Positions 1 through 5,018 of a DNA stretch of 6,578 nucleotides are shown here, one piece after another. Source of the stretch: Candidatus Aminicenantota bacterium. GTDB taxonomy: Bacteria; Acidobacteriota; Aminicenantia; UBA2199. The DNA lies in contig JAHELQ010000312.1 in NCBI GenBank assembly GCA_024644125.1, positions 1 through 6,578 of the forward strand. The letters run 5' to 3'. Each line of letters starts with the position of its first letter. Position 1 is the stretch's first letter. Under the pieces are notes generated by a model. That model saw only the letters and a list, made by a program, of their open reading frames with translations. It had not been told where the DNA came from and did not search any database. The translations under genes and the position numbers were made by a program.

Positions 1-403
1 GTGGAAAGGATTGATTATTTTGATTCTATTTTCCACTCGTTGATTATGATGAAGATCTTCGGTATAAAGAATGGGGCATTCGGCTTTCAAACCAGCCGAA
101 ATAATTAAAGAATCAAAAAAACGAAAATTTGTATTTCTCGCTTATATGGAGGGCCTTCACTACTATATCTCTGCTGAAATCTATAACCATACACGCTGCC
201 ATAATTTCTTCTATGGCGATTAGAATTTCTTTTTGGTTGCGTTTATGTTTTTTTTTAGCGACATTTATGAATTCGTTGATAACCTGATACGAGATAAATG
301 TAATATTATTATTTATAATACTTTAAGCTACTTCTCGTTTTTTTTCTTCCTCTGAGTATAAATACAAAATGATGTTGGTATCGACGAAAACTCTACCGTT
401 CAT
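1..403 (-). pseudogene. Broken PIN-domain ribonuclease toxin (VapC-like), partial at window edge
   Basis: Reading the minus strand from ATG at 403-401 gives a start typical of PIN toxins (MNGRVFVDTNIILYLYSEEE) with the first catalytic Asp in VDTN. The frame then hits an in-frame TAA at 325-323. The same frame continues past it with PIN-like sequence (ISYQVINEF, holding the usual acidic Glu) until TGA at 115-113. That second stop follows a run of seven T (A run at 115-121 on the plus strand). Removing one base restores FFDSLIISAGLKAECPILYTEDL and an ending in INPF, which matches the conserved C-terminus of PIN toxins with its Asp and the TED motif. PIN toxins cleave RNA using a cluster of acidic residues bound to Mg2+. 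Here one nonsense codon and one frameshift should abolish the product. ATG lies inside the end of the antitoxin gene (11-bp overlap), with a GAAGAGG ribosome site just upstream. The stop codon is outside the window. The homopolymer frameshift could be a sequencing error; the TAA is harder to explain that way. Confidence 0.85.
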
Positions 404-578
404 TCGCCTCTTCTCGGTTGAATTTATTTTGTCTGGTATTTATTCTAAATGCGTTAAATGTATGGTTTTTTTTGGTTTCCTTGACGATGATTTCGATCTC
501 TTTATTGATCATATCATCGGGTACATGAACTGTTATATTATTTGATTCCGCTATTTTAATTTCACTGACTATTCTCAT
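393..578 (-). CDS. Small antitoxin of a PIN-toxin module
   Basis: This is an intact 61-residue acidic/basic mixed protein on the minus strand, stopping at TAG 395-393. Its N-terminal half has beta-rich character (around ITVHVPDDMINKEIEIIV, residues 15-32), as in small antitoxins that bind DNA through an N-terminal fold. Its C-terminal third (about residues 36-61) is Lys/Arg/Asn-rich and likely disordered, which fits a tail that wraps the toxin. I cannot assign a named antitoxin family with confidence. I chose ATG at 578 because AAAAGG (592-587) lies 8 bases ahead of it. The GTG at 587-585, three codons upstream, overlaps that ribosome site and is less likely. The role is inferred mainly from position: it sits directly upstream of, and overlaps by 11 bp, a recognisable PIN toxin gene in the same direction. 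The antitoxin frame is undamaged although the toxin is broken. Confidence 0.75.
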   Translation of the reverse strand: MRIVSEIKIAESNNITVHVPDDMINKEIEIIVKETKKNHTFNAFRINTRQNKFNREEANER

Positions 579-594
579 TGTTTTCACCTTTTAT

Positions 595-623
595 GTTATA
601 AAATATTATTTTCCAAATGTCAA
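595..623 (-). promoter_or_regulatory. Strong sigma70-type promoter of the antitoxin-toxin module
   Basis: On the minus strand there is a perfect -35 TTGACA at 623-618, a spacer of exactly 17 bp (617-601), and -10 TATAAC at 600-595 (5 of 6 consensus). The predicted start near 590-587 leaves a leader of only about ten bases that begins in or at the antitoxin ribosome site. A palindrome AAAATA-T-TATTTT (600-612) lies in the spacer and touches the -10 box, so it is a possible autoregulatory operator. Its AT-only sequence makes that weak. Confidence 0.7.
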
Positions 624-892
624 CTCGATTGGAAGTTTGTATCACCAAGCATCTTGAGGAGTTTGATCGCCAAATGGGATTGCCGATTCCACTTTCGATG
701 CGAGCTTTTTTAATTCAGGTTCCTTCTCTTTTCGTTCATTTAGGCGCTTATCAGTATCATCCGGCTAGAATTTTTTTTCTAGTTTGGGGGGCCCGTTTCC
801 TTTATTACTTACTTGCCTGAACTACTTGAGGTTGTATCGTATATAATTTGTTCTTGTTTTCGCGTAGATTTTGTCGAAGCGGGAGATGGAGA

Positions 893-950
893 TCTGCCTC
901 TGGCAGACGGCATTCTGCCATCGAGTACAAGAATCTCTGCCTTCCGGTAG
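893..950. repeat. Cluster of TCTGCC direct repeats able to form alternative hairpins
   Basis: TCTGCC occurs three times in direct orientation (893-898, 914-919, 936-941) at spacings of 21 and 22 bp. One inverted copy, GGCAGA (902-907), can pair with the first copy (3-base loop) or, as TGGCAGA/TCTGCCA (901-907/914-920), with the second (6-base loop). The third copy starts another small hairpin, CTGCC-TTCC-GGTAG (937-950). Function is unknown; it could be a decayed dispersed repeat or a protein-binding array. Confidence 0.5.
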
Positions 951-1052
951 CAAAGGTGAGAAAAAGTGGGCAGGGGGGATTGAAATTGTGATTTTGGCTG
1001 TGGTAAAATGGGGGCACTTCAAGCGTTTATGTGTTTTTTTGAATCAAAATGC

Positions 1053-1081
1053 TTGACTATATCAATATATCTTGATACACT
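1053..1081 (+). promoter_or_regulatory. Promoter of the sahR-ahcY operon
   Basis: There is a -35-like TTGACT at 1053-1058, a 17-bp spacer, and a -10-like TACACT at 1076-1081. The -35 matches consensus at 5 of 6 positions and the -10 at 4 of 6. A start near 1088-1089 would coincide with the chosen sahR ATG, so the mRNA may have almost no leader. The operator palindrome fills the spacer, an arrangement in which a bound repressor would block RNA polymerase. Confidence 0.5.
1060..1077. promoter_or_regulatory. Probable SahR operator palindrome
   Basis: The site TATCAATATATCTTGATA is an 18-bp palindrome in which eight of nine symmetric pairs match (only 1066/1071 fails). Its arms are TATCAA and TTGATA. 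It lies between the -35 and -10 boxes of the operon that encodes an ArsR-type regulator, the usual place for an autoregulatory operator. ArsR dimers bind such inverted repeats. From memory it resembles the AT-rich palindrome reported for SahR regulators; I could not check this against a motif collection. Confidence 0.7.
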
Positions 1082-1088
1082 CATCGGT

Positions 1089-2027
1089 ATGATGCCTGTC
1101 ATTTACTTCAAAGCTCTCGCAGACGAAACGCGCTTGCGTTTATTGAACCTTGTCCTGCACTATGAACTCAATGTCAATGAGATTGTCGAGATTTTGCAGA
1201 TGGGGCAATCGAGAATTTCGCGTCATCTAAAAATCCTCACGGACTCAAAACTCCTGACCTTTCGCCGCGACGGTCTCTGGACGTTTTACTCTGCGTCGGA
1301 GGAGGGCGACGGTCTGAATTTCATCAATTCCATCCGCTACCTCGTGAACACCGAGCCCATCTTCCAGCAAGATCTCGCCCGCGGCCGCAGGGTGGTGGAC
1401 GAGCGATCCAAACAATCGACTCAATTTTTCGACGCCATTGCCGAAGACTGGGGAAAATTGAAGATGGATATCATCGGCGGCTTCGATCTGAACGAGTTTA
1501 TCCTCGACCACATCCCCGCTGTCAGTACCATCGTGGACTTCGGGTGCGGTACCGGCGATTTGTTACCCTATCTCAAGAGCAAGGCCGAATACGTCATCGG
1601 GGTGGACCGGAGCGAGAACATGTTGGGCGAGGCCCGCAGCAGGTTTAAAGAGGTGGAGCAACACATCAACCTCCGTATCGGCGACATCCGGCATCTGCCG
1701 CTTCGGGACAACGAAGCTGATCTCGGTATCATCAACATGGTGCTGCACCATCTGCAATCGCCCCAGAGCGCGATGCAGGAGATTTACCGGGTGCTCAAAC
1801 CCGGCAGCCAGTTCATCATCGTGGACTTTTTGCGGCATCAACTGGAAGACCTGCGTAAACGGTATGGAGACCGCTGGTTGGGGTTCTCCGAGGATGAAAT
1901 CGGGAAATGGCTGGAAAAAGCGGGGTTTATCGTGAGCGGTATAAAATATTTCAAATTAAATAAAGGCTTGAAGGGATTTATTCTTTCGGCCGGAAAACCC
2001 AAAAAAAACAATGTTATGAAATCTTAG
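1089..2027 (+). CDS. sahR: SahR-type transcriptional regulator (ArsR helix-turn-helix fused to SAM/SAH-binding domain)
   Basis: This 312-residue cytoplasmic DNA-binding protein likely represses SAM-cycle genes and is released by S-adenosylhomocysteine. Residues about 1-80 form an ArsR winged helix: FKALADETRLRLL at the N-terminus, and the recognition helix-turn-helix in NVNEIVEILQMGQSRISRHLKIL (28-50). Residues about 120-310 form a class I methyltransferase fold with the cofactor loop DFGCGTG (150-156), the acidic residue that would hold the ribose (D173 in GVDRS), and GDIRHLPL (198-205). SahR regulators have this exact architecture, the methyltransferase fold acting as a SAH sensor. The neighbour ahcY, 12 bp downstream, is the classic SahR target. 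Longer frames from ATG 1008 or 1029 lack ribosome sites and would run through the operator, and family similarity begins at MPVIYFKALADETRL, so I chose ATG 1089 (ATG 1092 is equally possible). No ribosome site precedes either, so translation may be leaderless. The domain could also be a real methyltransferase; the position beside ahcY argues for sensing. Confidence 0.85.
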   Translation: MMPVIYFKALADETRLRLLNLVLHYELNVNEIVEILQMGQSRISRHLKILTDSKLLTFRRDGLWTFYSASEEGDGLNFINSIRYLVNTEPIFQQDLARGRRVVDERSKQSTQFFDAIAEDWGKLKMDIIGGFDLNEFILDHIPAVSTIVDFGCGTGDLLPYLKSKAEYVIGVDRSENMLGEARSRFKEVEQHINLRIGDIRHLPLRDNEADLGIINMVLHHLQSPQSAMQEIYRVLKPGSQFIIVDFLRHQLEDLRKRYGDRWLGFSEDEIGKWLEKAGFIVSGIKYFKLNKGLKGFILSAGKPKKNNVMKS

Positions 2028-2033
2028 AAGGAG
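2026..2033 (+). promoter_or_regulatory. Strong ribosome binding site of ahcY
   Basis: AGAAGGAG lies 6 bases ahead of ATG 2040 and overlaps the sahR stop codon (TAG 2025-2027). It fixes the ahcY start and contrasts with the missing ribosome site at sahR, which would favour far more AhcY than regulator from one mRNA. Confidence 0.8.
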
Positions 2034-2039
2034 TCAAAC

Positions 2040-3464
2040 ATGGAACCTTTGAAATTGGATCTATCTTTGAAACACAAAGTGGCCGACCTCTCCCAGGCTG
2101 ACTGGGGACGTATGGAGGTTGAGCTGGCTGTGAATGAAATGCCTGGACTGATGGCTGTTCGGGAAAAATATGGTCCGCAGAAACCGTTGAAGGGTTTGCG
2201 CGTGACCGGCAGTTTGCATATGACCATCCAGACTGCGATGTTGATCGACACCCTGGTGGAACTTGGCGCAGATGTGCGTTGGTGTTCCTGCAATATTTTC
2301 TCCACCCAGGATCACGCGGCCGCGTATATCGCCCGGAAAGGCGACGCAGCGGTATTTGCCTGGAAAGGGGAGACCCTGGAGGAATATTGGTGGTGTCTTG
2401 AAATGGCCATGACCTGGCCCGACGGCTCCGGCCCCGACCTGATCGTGGACGACGGCGGCGACGCCACTCTCATTGTGCACGAAGGCGTCAACGCCGAGAA
2501 GGATCCCTCGATTCTTGAGAAGAAATACGAGGTCAAGGAATTCCAGATTCTGATGAATCGCGTGAAAGCTGCGTTGAAAGAAGACCCCACTCATTGGTCC
2601 AAAATGGCCAAAAAGATTCAGGGCGTTTCCGAGGAAACCACCACCGGCGTGCACCGGTTGTATCACCTGGCCAAAGAGGGCAAGCTTCTCTTTCCCGCCA
2701 TCAATGTGAACGACTCGGTGACCAAATCGAAATTCGACAACCTGTACGGCTGCCGCGAATCGTTGGTCGACGGCATCAAGCGGGCCACCGACGTGATGCT
2801 CGCCGGTAAAAAGGTCGTTGTCATCGGTTACGGCGATGTGGGCAAAGGTTGCGCCCAGTCGTTGGTGGGCTTCGGCACCCAGGTGCATGTCACCGAAATC
2901 GACCCCATCTGCGCGCTGCAAGCGGCGATGGAAGGTTACAAAGTGGTGACTCTGGAAGATATCGTAGATGAGGCGGATATTTTTGTCACTGCCACCGGTA
3001 ACTATCACGTCATCACCGGCGAGCACATGGAACGGATGAAAGACGGCGCCATTCTTTGCAATATCGGTCATTTCGATAGCGAGATCGAGATGAGCTACCT
3101 GGAAGATTCCGGGAAATGCAAAAAAGAGGTCGTCAAACCGCAGGTGGATAAATGGACCTTGCAGTCTGGTAACTCCATTATCGTTCTGGCCGAAGGCCGT
3201 CTGGTGAATCTTGGCTGCGCCACCGGGCATCCCAGCTTCGTCATGAGCTCCAGCTTCACCAACCAGTGCCTGGCCCAGATCGAATTGGCCGGCAAGAAGA
3301 TGGAAATCGACGTGTACACCCTGCCCAAACAATTGGATGAAGAGGTCGCCCGTCTGCATTTGGGCCGTCTTGGCGTAAAGCTCACCAAATTGAGCCAGAA
3401 ACAGGCCGATTACATTGGCGTTCCTGTGGAAGGCCCTTACAAACCCGATCACTATCGCTATTAA
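2040..3464 (+). CDS. ahcY: S-adenosylhomocysteine hydrolase (adenosylhomocysteinase)
   Basis: This NAD-dependent cytoplasmic enzyme reversibly splits SAH into adenosine and homocysteine, removing the product inhibitor of methyltransferases and feeding methionine recycling. The 474 residues fit the long bacterial form, which has an insert of roughly 40 residues compared with the human enzyme (in the YWWCLEMAM... to KKIQGVSEE region). Visible family landmarks are SLHMTIQTAMLIDTLVELGA with H60, the CNIFSTQDHAAA segment, VDDGGDATL (Asp137-Asp138-Gly-Gly-Asp141), the active-site block NVNDSVTKSKFDN (222-234; K229, D233 and N234 match the catalytic Lys, Asp and Asn), the NAD-binding GYGDVGKG (263-270), the NIGHFD segment, and the C-terminal KPDHYRY that reaches into the partner subunit's NAD site. 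All expected residues are present, so it should be active as a tetramer. It is co-transcribed with sahR (12-bp gap) and likely derepressed when SAH rises. A 497-codon antisense open frame covers it but is only a mirror of its codon bias. Confidence 0.97.
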   Translation: MEPLKLDLSLKHKVADLSQADWGRMEVELAVNEMPGLMAVREKYGPQKPLKGLRVTGSLHMTIQTAMLIDTLVELGADVRWCSCNIFSTQDHAAAYIARKGDAAVFAWKGETLEEYWWCLEMAMTWPDGSGPDLIVDDGGDATLIVHEGVNAEKDPSILEKKYEVKEFQILMNRVKAALKEDPTHWSKMAKKIQGVSEETTTGVHRLYHLAKEGKLLFPAINVNDSVTKSKFDNLYGCRESLVDGIKRATDVMLAGKKVVVIGYGDVGKGCAQSLVGFGTQVHVTEIDPICALQAAMEGYKVVTLEDIVDEADIFVTATGNYHVITGEHMERMKDGAILCNIGHFDSEIEMSYLEDSGKCKKEVVKPQVDKWTLQSGNSIIVLAEGRLVNLGCATGHPSFVMSSSFTNQCLAQIELAGKKMEIDVYTLPKQLDEEVARLHLGRLGVKLTKLSQKQADYIGVPVEGPYKPDHYRY

Positions 3465-3519
3465 ATAGAACCGCTGCGGCGTATCGATCGCATCGTAGTT
3501 GGAATCGTCCGTCCCGCAA

Positions 3520-3535
3520 CCTGCCTTCCGGCGGG
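3520..3535 (+). repeat. GC-rich stem-loop downstream of ahcY
   Basis: CCTGCC-TTCC-GGCGGG forms a compact 6-bp stem (one G-T pair) closed by a TTCC tetraloop, followed by more GGGC repeats (to about 3547). No T run follows, so it is not an intrinsic terminator by itself; it may protect the ahcY mRNA end or be a REP-like element. Confidence 0.4.
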
Positions 3536-3552
3536 CCGGGCGGGCGGTTTCC

Positions 3553-3617
3553 ACCGGTTCCCTATCCTTTTCCCGCCGGCTTTCCGGAGCTAAACCGGTT
3601 GTTTTTGTTGTTTTTTT
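3553..3617 (+). terminator. Possible terminator of the sahR-ahcY operon
   Basis: ACCGGTT (3553-3559) pairs perfectly with AACCGGT (3593-3599) across a 33-base loop that can form an inner GCT/AGC stem. A T-rich tract follows (3600-3617, interrupted by G). The long loop makes it an imperfect intrinsic terminator, but its position between two separate gene units fits. Confidence 0.4.
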
Positions 3618-3646
3618 GTGAAAACAATGGTAAATAGAATATGCCT

Positions 3647-3675
3647 TTGTTAAAATAATATTCTGGCTATATAAG
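3647..3675 (+). promoter_or_regulatory. Probable promoter of the DAHP synthase gene
   Basis: A -35-like TTGTTA (3647-3652, 4 of 6) is followed after 17 bp by TATAAG (3670-3675, 5 of 6). The start would fall near 3682, only about ten bases ahead of the ATG and inside the GAGG ribosome site (3680-3683), so the true start may be a little further upstream. Confidence 0.45.
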
Positions 3676-3691
3676 GTCTGAGGTTAAACCA

Positions 3692-4777
3692 ATGAATACA
3701 AACTTGAATGTACTATCGCTGGCCGAGTGGAATATCCCTTCGAATGACCGGATGATCATCGCAGGCCCATGCAGCGCCGAATCGGAAGAGCAGGTGATGA
3801 GTACCGCGATTGCGTTGAAAGACGCCAATGTCGATGCGTTGCGCGCCGGAATCTGGAAGCCCCGTACCCGCCCGAACTCCTTCGAAGGGGTCGGAACCCC
3901 CGGGTTGAAATGGCTGAAAACCGCCGGAGAAGAGGTCGGTCTTCCGGTTGCGGTGGAGGTCGCCAATCCCAGGCAAATCGAGGAAGCCCTTGCCCATAAC
4001 ATCGATATCCTCTGGATCGGCGCCCGTACCACTCCTAATCCGTTCGCGGTGCAGGAGATTGCCGAGGCTCTGAAAGGGGTGGATGTCCAGGTCATGGTGA
4101 AAAATCCCATCAACGCGGATTTACAATTGTGGATCGGCGCCATGGAACGCCTCAATATGGCGGGGATCAAAAAAATCGTGGCCATTCATCGCGGCTTTTC
4201 CACCTACAAAGAGGAATTGTACAGAAACCAGCCCCTCTGGCGAATTCCCATCGAGCTGAAGCGGATGGTGCCCGGGATCCCCATTGTGTGCGATCCGAGC
4301 CACATTTGCGGCAAACGGGAGTTGATCCATCAAGTGGCTCAAAAGGCGTTGGATCTCCTGTTTGACGGTTTGATGATCGAGGTGCACATCAATCCCGACG
4401 AGGCGCTAAGCGATGCCAAACAACAATTGAGACCCGACGCGTTCATCGAACTGATGGATAACCTGAAATTCAGGTCCGCCACCACCAACAGTCTGGATGT
4501 GATGGCGCAGCTAAAATCGCTGCGGGACGAAATCGACCGCTTCGACGAACAACTCATCGAGATTCTGGCCAAACGTATGGAAAACGCCCGTAAAATTTCG
4601 GTTCACAAGATGAAAAACAACATCGCCATCTTCCAGCCCGGACGCTGGGACGAAGTAGTGAAGAGCCGGATTGAAAAAGGAACGAAGAACAGTCTCTCGG
4701 AGGAATTCATTCTGCAACTGTTCCAATACATCCACGAGGAATCCATCCGCCAACAAGAACAGGTACTGAACGACTGA
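3692..4777 (+). CDS. Bifunctional DAHP synthase (type I-beta) with C-terminal chorismate mutase
   Basis: The N-terminal part (about residues 10-260) condenses phosphoenolpyruvate with erythrose 4-phosphate, the first step of aromatic amino acid synthesis. It shows GPCSAES (25-31), the substrate-binding WKPRTRP (55-61), H166 in HRGFSTY, DPSH (201-204), and E230 and D241. C27, H204, E230 and D241 line up with the four metal ligands of the I-beta family, including the 26- and 11-residue spacings seen in the Thermotoga enzyme. Residues about 270-361 form an AroQ-type chorismate mutase helix bundle: LRDEID (277-282), KRM (294-296), IAIFQPGRWDEVV (311-323) and a closing QQ. It converts chorismate to prephenate. 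The fusion order (mutase at the C-terminus) is that of Bacteroidota enzymes such as those from Porphyromonas and Prevotella, where the mutase also mediates feedback inhibition by prephenate; Bacillus has the reverse order. ATG 3692 follows GAGG by 8 bases. Length (361) is normal and all key residues are present. It appears to be a single-gene transcript. Confidence 0.95.
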   Translation: MNTNLNVLSLAEWNIPSNDRMIIAGPCSAESEEQVMSTAIALKDANVDALRAGIWKPRTRPNSFEGVGTPGLKWLKTAGEEVGLPVAVEVANPRQIEEALAHNIDILWIGARTTPNPFAVQEIAEALKGVDVQVMVKNPINADLQLWIGAMERLNMAGIKKIVAIHRGFSTYKEELYRNQPLWRIPIELKRMVPGIPIVCDPSHICGKRELIHQVAQKALDLLFDGLMIEVHINPDEALSDAKQQLRPDAFIELMDNLKFRSATTNSLDVMAQLKSLRDEIDRFDEQLIEILAKRMENARKISVHKMKNNIAIFQPGRWDEVVKSRIEKGTKNSLSEEFILQLFQYIHEESIRQQEQVLND

Positions 4778-4832
4778 TTCGACTGTCGCCCCGCTTGCTC
4801 CGGCGTTGGACCGGATAGGCCCGCCCCCGCCT

Positions 4833-4869
4833 TGAAGCCGGCTTCGTCAGGCCGGTTCATGATTTTATT
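4833..4869 (+). terminator. Probable terminator after the DAHP synthase/chorismate mutase gene
   Basis: TGAAGCCGGC (4833-4842) pairs with GCCGGTTCA (4851-4859), leaving one bulged G and an 8-base loop. It is followed by the moderately T-rich TGATTTTATT. It begins 55 bases after the stop codon. The tail is weak, but the stem is strong and the next gene has its own promoter signals. Confidence 0.5.
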
Positions 4870-4881
4870 GATTTACATCAA
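4868..4881. promoter_or_regulatory. Perfect FNR-type (CRP/FNR family) binding site
   Basis: TTGATTTACATCAA matches the FNR consensus TTGAT-N4-ATCAA at every fixed position. FNR-family activators bind this as dimers, typically under low oxygen, or under nitric oxide for DNR-like members. Its centre (4874.5) lies about 41 bp ahead of the start predicted from the -10 box at 4903-4908, the position at which these proteins activate class II promoters. Confidence 0.6.
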
Positions 4882-4902
4882 CCGCTGATTTTGGTATTTT
4901 TT

Positions 4903-4908
4903 TATACT
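4903..4908 (+). promoter_or_regulatory. -10 box of an activator-dependent promoter for the GH13 gene
   Basis: TATACT matches the -10 consensus at 5 of 6 positions. The -35 position (about 4880-4885, AACCGC) has no consensus, as expected when an activator bound at about -41.5 replaces it. The predicted start is near 4915-4917, giving a leader of roughly 100 bases to ATG 5019. Confidence 0.5.
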
Positions 4909-4916
4909 CAAAGCCC

Positions 4917-5018
4917 AGGCAGACTAAAAATATTTTTTTTACGCGCCGTTTTTTTTTTGCGTTTGTCTAATCCTACAGGAATGCCTTAAATTTTGTCTTT
5001 TTTTTTATACATATTATC
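4917..5018 (+). other. T-run-rich leader ahead of the GH13 gene
   Basis: Long uninterrupted T runs occur at 4933-4940 (8), 4949-4958 (10) and 4998-5006 (9), after one of 7 at 4897-4903. AGGCA (4917-4921) can pair with TGCCT (4982-4986), bringing the start and end of the leader together; this pairing is weak. No Shine-Dalgarno precedes ATG 5019, whose upstream 25 bases are almost only A and T. I see no known riboswitch. Confidence 0.4.

Larger units (their letters stand above)
588..1052. other. Long intergenic stretch without a convincing gene
   Basis: Apart from the minus-strand promoter at its left end, I see no supported coding sequence here. The open frames (617-820 plus, 805-1017 minus and others) have no ribosome site and no recognisable protein features. 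The stretch contains a 6-bp inverted repeat CTAGAA/TTCTAG around six T (765-782), an isolated perfect TATAAT (842-847) with no -35 at the right distance, a G-rich run near 970-978, and the repeat cluster at 893-950. Base composition rises from AT-rich to mixed across the stretch, suggesting a junction between an acquired module and the older sahR-ahcY locus. Confidence 0.6.

Noticed and set aside
765..782. CTAGAA/TTCTAG inverted repeat as a terminator
   Set aside because: The 6-bp stem is mostly A-T with no following T run in either direction (a G run follows on the plus strand).
617..820. A 67-codon plus-strand open frame upstream of sahR
   Set aside because: No ribosome site, no recognisable features, and its start overlaps the -35 region of the opposite-strand antitoxin promoter.
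842..847. Perfect TATAAT as a promoter
   Set aside because: No -35 element at 16-18 bp and no extended -10 TG; in AT-rich DNA this match is expected by chance.
805..1017. Minus-strand open frames covering the repeat cluster
   Set aside because: No ribosome site or protein-like features; openness is explained by chance and by the repeats. They could be part of a dispersed repeat but I cannot show it.
1008..1088. A longer start for sahR at ATG 1008 or 1029
   Set aside because: No ribosome site precedes either, the extra residues do not look like the family, and the coding sequence would contain the promoter and operator.
2028..2039. SAM or SAH riboswitch controlling ahcY
   Set aside because: The gap between sahR and ahcY is only 12 bases, too short for any riboswitch, and no such fold is evident upstream of sahR.
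2061..3554. A 497-codon minus-strand open frame opposite ahcY
   Set aside because: It is a mirror of the GC-rich codon pattern of ahcY, has no recognisable domain, and lies over a gene with full family signatures.
3608..3627. TTGTTTT/AAAACAA inverted repeat as an operator
   Set aside because: AT-only arms next to a T-rich terminator tail are easily produced by chance, and no regulator gene is adjacent.
3667..4185. A 172-codon minus-strand frame opposite the DAHP synthase gene
   Set aside because: Antisense mirror of a well-conserved gene, with no ribosome site or domain.
4868..4881. Reading the TTGAT/ATCAA box as a second SahR site
   Set aside because: The half-sites are in the opposite order to TATCAA/TTGATA at 1060-1077 and the spacing differs; it matches the FNR pattern instead.
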